From NCBI GenBank assembly GCA_012295275.1, contig CM022679.1, positions 26,998,483 to 27,062,482 on the forward strand: a stretch of DNA of 64,000 nt, in the 5' to 3' direction. Source of the stretch: Chrysomallon squamiferum. Lineage: Eukaryota; Mollusca; Gastropoda; Neomphalida; Peltospiridae. Shown here piece after piece: positions 55,785-64,000 of this stretch (positions within the stretch are counted from its first letter, which is position 1; each line of letters begins with the position of its first letter). The notes beneath the pieces are model-generated. The model saw nothing but the letters and a program-made list of their open reading frames with translations. It searched no databases and was not told where the DNA came from. The translations under genes were made by a program, and so were the position numbers.

Positions 55785-56120
55785 AAAGGCTCAGTGATTC
55801 AGTATTACATAAAAAACTCAGTGAATCTGTTTTGCAAAAAATCTTGGTGAATCAGTATTACATAAGTCTCAGTGATTCAGTATTACATAAAATCTCAGTG
55901 AATCTGTTTTACATAACATCTCAGTGAATCAGTATTACATAAAATCTCAGTGAATCAATACTACATAAAATGCCAGAGAATTAGTATTACATAAAAATCA
56001 CAGTGAATCAGTTTTATATAAAATCTTAGAGAATCAGTATTACATAAAAAAAAATCCCAGTGAATCAGTTTTATATAAAAATCTCAGTGAACCAGTTTTA
56101 CATAGATTCTCAGTGAATCA
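55785..56120 (-). repeat. ~26-bp minisatellite abutting the exon 5 donor
   Basis: On the + strand, units read CAGTGAATCAGTATTACATA and AAATCT; about 12 copies with moderate divergence. The array begins about five bases after the donor GTGAG of exon 5. With the 29-bp array it fills most of this 909-bp intron. Confidence 0.85.
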
Positions 56121-56126
56121 CCTCAC

Positions 56127-56232
56127 CTCAAACTTATCTTCTGCTTCTCTTTCTCTCTTTTCTTTCTCCAGCTTTTCGGCAGCTTTTCTAGCCTCCTTGA
56201 TACTCTGGTACAATGCTGCGGCCTCCTCTTTC
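56127..56232 (-). CDS. SH2D4: SH2D4 exon 5 (coiled coil)
   Basis: Minus-strand acceptor gttgtag, donor gtgagg; 106 bases, phase 2 to 0. It encodes KEEAAALYQSIKEARKAAEK, then LEKEKREREAEDKFE, a strongly charged helix. Together with the neighbouring exons this forms the long coiled coil between the N-terminal motif and the SH2 domain. Confidence 0.93.
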
Positions 56233-56730
56233 CTACAACAACATCATGCAACATCAACTTCAACACTATGCTTTTGTTACTGAGAAATGATTTGCAGCTG
56301 TAACAGATCTAGGAAAATATTTTTCACAACCTAACTGAAAACAATCTTCTCTTACATTAAATACAGATGAGGACACTAAAAAACTATAGCTAATCTGAAT
56401 GTATGAAAAGTCTTATGAAAGAAGAGACTCTGTGACTGATGTATCAAAAGCCCCCATAAGTATTTTCCTGCCAATGGGAAAGTTGAATGTATAAGCATTT
56501 CTGTTGCTAATTATTAAGATAAGCTGTTATAGTGATAGTGGAATGTTTTTTTTTTTAAATCTGTATATCAAATGATTTTTAAAAAAACATGAGAGAAAAA
56601 CTATGTGTAACACTAATAATTATTAGAAATAAAAGATTATATTAAAATAATAATAATAAATATAATAATAATAATAATAACAACAACAATAATAACAACA
56701 ACAACAACAACAATAAATAAAAAAAAAAAA

Positions 56731-56761
<31 letters not shown>

Positions 56762-57044
56762 AGAAAGAAAGAAAGAAAGAAAAAAAGAAAAAGAAAAAAG
56801 GTTAAAAAAAAAAAGTGTTATGCTTGACACAAAAAAATTGTTAGAAATAAATTACAATCTATAGCCATTAATTTCATGTCCATCTTTATATACTTTGTTA
56901 AAAAAAGAATCTACAGCATGTCTTAATAACATTTTCCTCAGTCCAGTATGAAAGGCTTGGCATCACATCTGTGATCAAATTTTTACAAATGAATTATCAA
57001 ACTATTGTATACTGGTAACAAATATTTACATATAGAAAACTCAC
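56233..57044. other. SH2D4 intron, A-rich simple repeats
   Basis: AT-rich intron containing mixed AAT/AAC/AAAT/AAAG repeats at 56645-56800. Nothing else recognised. Confidence 0.6.
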
Positions 57045-57125
57045 TTGCGCCTTTCTTCAGCTTCTTGATAAAATCGTCTTCTTTGTTCTTCCATCCTTCG
57101 TCTTAGATCTTCTTCTTCTTGTTTC
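57045..57125 (-). CDS. SH2D4: SH2D4 exon 4 (coiled coil)
   Basis: Minus-strand acceptor gtattaag, donor gtgagt; 81 bases, phase 2 to 2. It encodes KQEEEDLRRRMEEQRRRFYQ, then EAEERRK, a charged helix. It is short but its phase fits both neighbours exactly. Confidence 0.92.
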
Positions 57126-57780
57126 CTTAATACAATAAAACAATTTAAAAATAATTTTATTAACAAAAATAAATGTGTATTTTAAATGTCTTTTCCCTCT
57201 CCCATTGCAAGTGCAGTAATATAATTCATTTTTCTTCCAATGTCAGAACAGAATTAAGTTTTTAATATGTCTGTGATCAAATCAACTGATTTGTACAAAT
57301 GATCGATCATAAGATGGGGAGTTTAAATCTTTTTTAAATAACACATGAAAAAAAAGAAAAAAAAAAACAGTGGGTGATGTTTAAGGGTTTTCTAAGGAAC
57401 AAATTTTAATATCTCAGATGATAAAAATAAACAGATGATTTAATGATCTGAACCAAGAATAAAGCTTTAAGCATTAAGCTTTCAATATTATGGTTATTTC
57501 AGGCTGTAACAGAAAACAATAAAACAAAAAAAAAAAAAACTGATTTAATTAATCTTTAAATTTTAACTGTCATTCTTCTCTATATATATTTTTTTTTTAA
57601 TAACTAGAAGGCTAAAAATAAAAAGATTTATCAAAAAAACAAAAAAACAAACAAACAAACAAAATGGAGAGAATTTTTTTTACAGCCTGATAGTAATATA
57701 AATGAAAAGTTTATACACAAACTATGAGATCTGAAATCACCAGACACACAGAGCAGAATGTTTAAACCCACAGAACTGAC
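57126..57780. other. SH2D4 intron, nothing recognised
   Basis: AT-rich intron sequence with poly-A tracts near 57350-57370 and 57525-57540 and poly-T near 57590. Confidence 0.55.
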
Positions 57781-57946
57781 CTGATTTCCTCTGCCTCTTT
57801 CTCTGCCTGTTTGAGAGCCTTCGCCTGGGCCTCTTCCTCCAGGATCTGTTCTATAGACTTGTCGTTGGGGTGGTCTCCCATCACCCACACCCAGGGGTTA
57901 CCGTCCTTGCCCTTCATGAAGTCAACACGTTTGCGATTTTTGGCTG
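57781..57946 (-). CDS. SH2D4: SH2D4 exon 3
   Basis: Minus-strand acceptor gataccag, donor gtcagt; 166 bases, phase 1 to 2. It encodes RKRVDFMKGKDGNPWVWVMG, then DHPNDKSIEQILEEEA. VWVMGDHPxDK matches the conserved WVWVMGEHxLDKP block of SH2D4A/B. The acceptor reads CCAGCAG, a NAGNAG, so the exon may also begin at 57943, losing one Ala. Confidence 0.96.
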
Positions 57947-58386
57947 CTGGTATCAAAAAAATAATAACAATAATAATAATGATCTGTATAATCATCATTA
58001 TTAAAAAAAAAATAACATAGAAACTGTGTCTAATACTAATAATTATTAGAAAAAAATATCATCATTATAAAATAATAATAATAATAACAAAGTAACAAAT
58101 AAATAATATTACCAGTTTGAGTGTTTGTAATGTATATTTTACATACCACACCATTTTTATTTTTCTATTTATTTTGTTAAATTCGCAACATACAATTTTT
58201 TTCAATAAAGTAAAATAAATTAATCAGTGCATTCAGTGCATTAAGTAATGTATAGACAATGATTCATATTTAGGATTAAAATAAATTAAAAAAAACAACA
58301 ACAACAAAAAACAAAAAAATCCCAACAAATCACAAATAATATTAAAATCATTGCTAAATGTAGATAAACTGTTGACAGAACAGTAC
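57947..58386. other. SH2D4 intron, nothing recognised
   Basis: AT-rich intron with AAT-type repeats and no coding signal. Confidence 0.55.
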
Positions 58387-58459
58387 CTGATTTTGCCTTC
58401 ACTGATTTTTTCTTTTTATCAGTCTCTTCAGCCCACTCCTTGTACCTCCTAACCTGCTC
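58387..58459 (-). CDS. SH2D4: SH2D4 exon 2
   Basis: Minus-strand acceptor gtttgtag, donor gtactg; 73 bases, phase 0 to 1. It encodes EQVRRYKEWAEETDKKKKSV, then KAKS. EQIRRWKEREA in human SH2D4A follows the same N-terminal block, so position and sequence agree. Confidence 0.94.
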
Positions 58460-58486
58460 CTACAAACACCAGACAAATATTAAACA

Positions 58487-58488
<2 letters not shown>

Positions 58489-58572
<84 letters not shown>
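58489..58572. repeat. (CT)42 microsatellite
   Basis: An uninterrupted (CT)n of 84 bases. On the sense (minus) strand of SH2D4 it is a purine (GA)n run ending 29 bases before the exon 2 acceptor. (TG)n blocks follow at 58642-58674 and 58806-58822. Confidence 0.97.
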
Positions 58573-58576
<4 letters not shown>

Positions 58577-58638
58577 ACATCTGTATCTATGTATAATGTT
58601 ATGTTTTCTTTAAGTACCTGTATATTAAAAGTTTTATA

Positions 58639-58676
<38 letters not shown>

Positions 58677-58789
58677 AATTTCTCTTGGTATGTGTGTGAC
58701 TGAGTGTGTACATAATATGTATGTGTGTGTGTCAGTATATTTTGCAAATGCTGATATGTCAGTGTGTCATTACGTGCATATGGGTATCA

Positions 58790-58987
<198 letters not shown>

Positions 58988-59194
58988 TGATAATTTAAAA
59001 AAAAAAAAAAAAAAAAAATTATCTGATTAATTTTTTATGTGATGATCTTTGATGTATTTCATGACAGACCTGCTCCAACTCATTTCTATTAGAGGCAATT
59101 TATGAGATGTAATTAATTATTTATGATGACTCAAGTATTTGTGTTGACTGTACGCCTCTGAATGGTACACATTAATTAAACTGCACTACACTTA

Positions 59195-59225
<31 letters not shown>

Positions 59226-60226
59226 TTGTGTGTTAGTATGTATGTGTGTGTGCAGTGTGTACATATGTAGCTGTATATGTATATGGTGTAAAAAATTGCT
59301 GGAAGAATAAAAAAAAAAAAAAAGTAAGTGCAAGTGAACAATGCAGTTGTATTCCTGAATCTTTTCATCCAAAAATGTAAAATGGAAAGTAAAACAAATT
59401 AAATAAATAAATAACACATTTGTTATTGTTTTATTTAAGACTACAATTATAACAATGTCTATGATGTTTAAATACGTCAAAATTAATTTACGCCCTCTAA
59501 TTAGACAAAATCAGTCATTTAAACTGACCACACCTAATGTAAAACCTATTTGTGTCAGATCTGATGAAGTAGGGGAGTTTCAATTAGTGAAAAATAAAAA
59601 TAAAATAAAATAAATAAATAAACTGTTAGTACTGATAATTAATAAGAAGTCATTGGAAGCATAGACCTGGATGTGTTACTTTATTTTTTTTTTTATTTAA
59701 TATTAACAAAGGTTAGTGTTTACTTCTAAAAAAAAAATTATAAAAAAATTATAAAAGAAAATAATTTAAAAAATACATATAAAATATATAGAAACATTTA
59801 AAATACTTTTAACCTAATTTCCTTACCAACCCAGATTAACAATAAAACCCCACCTATACTTTGTAATTATTTAAACTACCATGAAATTATTTATATTGTC
59901 AACAACAAATAAAAACATAAATAAAAATAAAAATAAAAAAATAAAAAAATAAATTAAAACATATATATTAAAAAAATAATAACAATAATGATAAAAATAA
60001 TAATTTTAAAAATTATAATAAACACAGTAACAAATTAGAATAGTGATTAAATAACTATAAGTTCAAATCAGAGATTTCTACAGAAGTCTTGATTCTGTAA
60101 AAAACAACCAACTGCAAAAAACCAAAAACAACAGAAAAGACATTTCTATAAATTTAACTATTTAACAACCCTCTTTCCCATGTTTTAGTCTTGTCCTACA
60201 TTAGGTTTATTATACCTGACTTATTA

Positions 60227-60262
<36 letters not shown>

Positions 60263-60495
60263 CCAAGGCTTATTTCATATAGGCCATCTATGATGCACAT
60301 AATGGACCATATTTAAATGATTCATAATAGATGAATATTAAATTTTTACAGTATTATATACCAGTAATACAATTAGATTTTAAACCTGTATTCAAAATAC
60401 AAAGTTGTTGTGTGTTAAACATGAATGATATTTGTGAACAAGTATGTACGTGTGTGTGTGTGTGTGTGTGTTGTATATGTATTTATTCATGTGTA

Positions 60496-60538
<43 letters not shown>

Positions 60539-60949
60539 CAGTGTACCTGCTATTGAGTTACAGAAATATATGCTACACATCATCTACTAGACAGGTATGG
60601 AGTTAACTAAATATACTGAATCTCCACTCTATTATTTCTACATCAACAGCAAAGACAAACACACCACTACCACACCAACAACACTAACACTGTAACAGGC
60701 ATTAAACTGTAATTACATTTTAATCTTCGGTATGCTACACATAACTACGTCTTAATCCACACACACAACGCTACAGATAATTATATTTTAATCTGCATCA
60801 AACTAACCGTACCCGAAAACCGAAGATAAACACAATTTAATCAGTACTCAACCATAGAGATAACCAGCAACAAGAAACTTGTATCTGCTGGGCCTGGCAG
60901 TGTTATTTGATCACTGTGTCTGTGTGTCTACATCTCTGTGCGTGTTTAC
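58988..60949. other. Probable 5' intron of SH2D4
   Basis: AT-rich sequence with (TG)n at 59198-59225, poly-T at 60230-60260, and (TG)n/(AT)n at 60451-60536. No coding signal. Confidence 0.5.
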
Positions 60950-61070
60950 CTGAGAGATAAACACAACACCTCGCGTTGACAAGCAGACTGTCACATCTGT
61001 CAGCAGACAGTAAGCTGCTGCTTTTTCCCAATCCGACACAATATTATTTGTTGTTCTTCGGTTACTCCTG
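60950..61070 (-). other. SH2D4: Probable 5' UTR exon of SH2D4
   Basis: A balanced-composition patch with several CpGs ends on the minus strand at TATCTCTCAG/GTAAAC (60950/60949), a strong donor. It is the nearest candidate upstream partner for the acceptor at 58988. The 5' limit is unknown; 61070 is approximate. Confidence 0.4.
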
Positions 61071-61169
61071 TTTTTATGTGAAGTGAATGCTGTGTCACAG
61101 CTGAATTAAGGCTGTAACTGATATAGAGGCACTTATAATTGCGTGATGCATGTGCTGATGCTCCTGCTG

Positions 61170-62580
61170 ATTTTACCATGATATTAAAGCCTATAGCTGT
61201 GACATTAAGGCTGTTACTGCAGTATTAAAACTGTCACTGTGTTATTACAACAAACAGAACAGTATTAAGGCTGTTACTGTAGTTTGAAGCATGTTACTAT
61301 GGTAACAAGGCTCTTACTGTGTTATTACAACAAACAGAACAGTATTAAGGCTCTTACTGTAGTATTAAGCATGTTACTATGGTAACAAGGCTCTTACTGT
61401 GTTATTACAACAAACAGAACAGTATTAAGGCTGTTACTTTGAATTTAGCAATATTACAATGGTAACTGGGTTCTTACTGTGTTATTACAACAAACAAAAC
61501 AGTATTAAGGCTCTTACTGTAGTATTAAGCATGTTACTATGGTAACAAGGCTCTTACTGTGTTATTACAACAAACAGAACAGTATTAAGGCTGTTACTGT
61601 AGTATTAAGCATTTTACTATGGTAACAAGGCTCTTACTGTGTTATTACAACAAACAGAACAGACTTAAGGCTGTTACTGTTGTATTTAGCATATTACTAT
61701 GGTAATAAGGCTCTTACTGTGTTATTACAACAAACAGAACAGAATTAAGGCTGTTACTGTTGTATTTAGCATATTACTATGGTAACAAGGCTCTTACTGT
61801 GTTATTACAACAAACAGAACAGTATTAAGGCTCTTACTGTAGTATTAAGCATTTTACTATGGTAACAAGGCTCTTACTGTGTTATTACAACAAACAGAAC
61901 AGAATTAAGGCTGTTACTGTTATATTTAAGCATGTTACTATGGTAATAAGGCTGTTACTGTGTTATTACAACAAACAGAACAGCTGTATTATGCATATTA
62001 CTATGGTAATAAGACTGTTACTATGGTTTCAAGGTCATCAGAGTCATATTACTATGGTAACAAGGCTCTTACTGTGTTATTGCAACAAACAGAACAGTAT
62101 TAAGGCTCTTACTGTAGTATTAAGCATTTTACTATGGTAATAAGGCTCTTACTGTGTTATTACAACAAACAGAACAGTATTAAGGCTCTTACTGTAGTAT
62201 TAAGCATTTTACTATGGTAATAAGGCTCTTACTGTGTTATTACAACAAACAGAACAGAATTAAGGCTGTTACTGTTGTATTTAGCATATTACTATGGTAA
62301 TAAGGCTCTTACTGTGTTATTACAACAAACAGAACAGAATTAAGGCTGTTACTGTTGAATTTAGCATATCACTATGGTAACAAGGCTCTTACTGTGTTAT
62401 TACAACTAACAGAACAGTATTAAGGCTGTTACTGTTATATTAAGCATGTTACTATGGTAATAAGGCTGTTACTGTTATTACAACAAACAGAACAGCTGTA
62501 TTATGCATATTACTATGGTAATAAGACTGTTACTATGGTTTCAAGGTCATCAGAGTCATATTAGGCTGCTACTATGGTAT
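61170..62580. repeat. ~80-bp minisatellite upstream of SH2D4, about 17 units
   Basis: Units contain AAGGCTCTTACTGTGTTATT, ACAACAAACAGAACAG, TATTAAGGCTGTTACTGT and TTACTATGGTAACAAGG. Most copies are close to 80 bp, with a few shortened or altered (61985-62050, 62470-62560). Three copies (61293, 61373, 61533) contain GTTACTATGGTAAC, an inverted repeat matching the X-box consensus of RFX factors; others are near matches. Flanks decay gradually on both sides. Confidence 0.9.
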
Positions 62581-64000
62581 TAAAACGTGTTACTAAGATA
62601 TTACATCTTTTATTGTTGTATTAGAGTTATTAATGAAGGCCTTGTAATTTTATACAGGTTCACTTACTCATCATGGTATTCAATGTTATGCTCTGGGACT
62701 GATATTAGTTCTATAAAACTATTAATACTTACTGTATGTTAAGACAGAAACCAATACAAAAACATTTATAAACTGATGATCATGTTGCTGCTGTTAATGT
62801 GTTATTAGAGCTCCTTTTCTTACTAAGATTCTTATTCTAGTACTAATGCTAGTTGAATGATATTCAGATATTACTGACATTAAGGTTATTACTATACTAT
62901 TTAGATTATTACTTTGGTATTGCTAAGGATTTTGCTATGGTGTTAAAGCTGTAGCAATGTGATTTTTATGTCCTTTCACCAGTGCTAAAACATTTCTACA
63001 TCTTCTATGAAGACTGTGTTAATGTGGGATATTAGTTCTATGATGCTGCTGCATTAAGGATGGGTTAATCATAACTATGCTCTGTTACTGTGATATCATG
63101 GTTATTTTCCATTAATACCGATTTCTTCATACCTAATATCATGTAAAATCTGTGCTACTCCAATATGAAGAGTAATTTCCTAGCATTAAACAGCCCACAA
63201 ATACAAATTTCCAAAACCATTTCCAAGCAAAGTCAATCATAACAAAGTGGGATTTTTTTGTTTTTAGCAATTTTCAGACATATAGTCAGAGTTAAAATTT
63301 TTGCCTTGACTAAGAAGCTGCATGGTATAGAGATAGGATTACCAGTAATAATTAAAAAAAATTTGAAAAAAAGTTTATGTAAGGCAGATTGTCAGAAATA
63401 TGAATACAGAAGTCCTGCTTCACAAAAAGTTGTTGTGTTCCTTTCTTCTTACCCGGTTAATAACCCATACCTTTAAAATGGCCCAAACCCTACTCGTTGT
63501 GTGTTGTTAGTATGAATTATCAGCTGGTATGAATTATCAGTTTTATTATTTCACAATTTATGACCTCAATTTCAAGTTTTTTGTTTATTTTCACAGTCTT
63601 CCTGAAACTATTAGATTTAGTCAAATCAGACAGAGATTTCCTTTTTTTTGTAAGCAGATTCTGCCAGTTCATCAGCAGGTGAAGACAGTGATCTAATATA
63701 AATTTTCTAATCATGCTCACTTTGTCTAATTCAATACACTGAGTACATTGAGATGTTTGCTCCTCTATTCATCACTCTGAACTCTAACCCTATAAAAATA
63801 AAAATAACCCTATTAAGCTGTTCAAATATTACACAAACCTATTTTTGTCAAAATTAAACACCCACCCACTCCCTTGTAATGCTAGACTGTACAACATGTA
63901 TGATAACACTTGAAGATAGCTCTTCCAACACACAGACAAAGCAACATAGCAATGCTTATATCCATGTGTATGACAATGACATCATTAATGTGACATGCTG
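62581..64000. other. Unassigned DNA at the window end
   Basis: Moderately AT-rich sequence. Words from the preceding array (TTACT, ATTAAGG) persist loosely to about 63110. No exon, RNA gene or mobile element was recognised. Confidence 0.5.

Noticed and set aside
61859-62140. Open frame with repeated MVxRLLLCYYNKQN peptide
   Set aside because: It is a chance open stretch through the ~80-bp array; neighbouring units break the frame.

Overview
This is a very AT-rich, intron-rich eukaryotic window, packed with microsatellites and minisatellites and holding three split genes with canonical GT-AG introns. The best fit is a lophotrochozoan invertebrate, probably a mollusc. The genes are invertebrate-like in layout, and several intronic and intergenic islands resemble a tRNA-derived SINE tail that is common in molluscan genomes. 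I recognised that tail by memory of the family, not by a search.

Layout. (1) 1-3407, + strand: the 3' half of a Kelch-like BTB/Kelch gene of the KLHL2/KLHL3 group. Five coding exons carry the last five Kelch blades; the BTB and BACK exons lie upstream of the window. (2) 3408-10975: 3' untranslated and intergenic DNA, with one SINE-like island and one decayed coding-like island. (3) About 10975-38495, + strand: a complete CDKL2 kinase gene, with a probable 5' UTR exon ending at 11066 and eleven coding exons that join in phase to 618 codons. One of these exons (32048-32149) has no long open frame of its own and was placed by splice sites and phase. Its introns hold a SINE, a Tigger/pogo element with transposase remnants and many tandem arrays; a hAT-type MITE lies in the first intron. 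(4) 38496-51414: non-coding DNA between convergent genes, with decayed tandem arrays and two palindromes. (5) 51415-about 61070, - strand: a complete SH2D4-type SH2 adaptor gene, ten coding exons joining in phase to 448 codons (human SH2D4A is about 454), plus a likely 5' UTR exon near 60950. (6) 61170-62580: an ~80-bp tandem array just upstream of that 5' exon. (7) 62581-64000: nothing recognised.

The most unusual feature is a recurring relation between tandem arrays and exon edges. In the KLHL gene, CDKL2 and SH2D4, minisatellite units contain a copy of the adjoining splice site together with the first or last bases of the exon. The clearest cases are a 37-bp unit before the KLHL exon at 1992, a 39-bp unit before the CDKL2 exon at 23551, a 49-bp unit repeating the end and donor of the CDKL2 exon at 37138-37238 (22 extra donors), and a ~60-bp unit before the SH2 exon at 52137-52357. 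Each true splice site therefore sits at the end of a series of near-identical decoys. The three genes are not an operon and I see no direct functional link between them.
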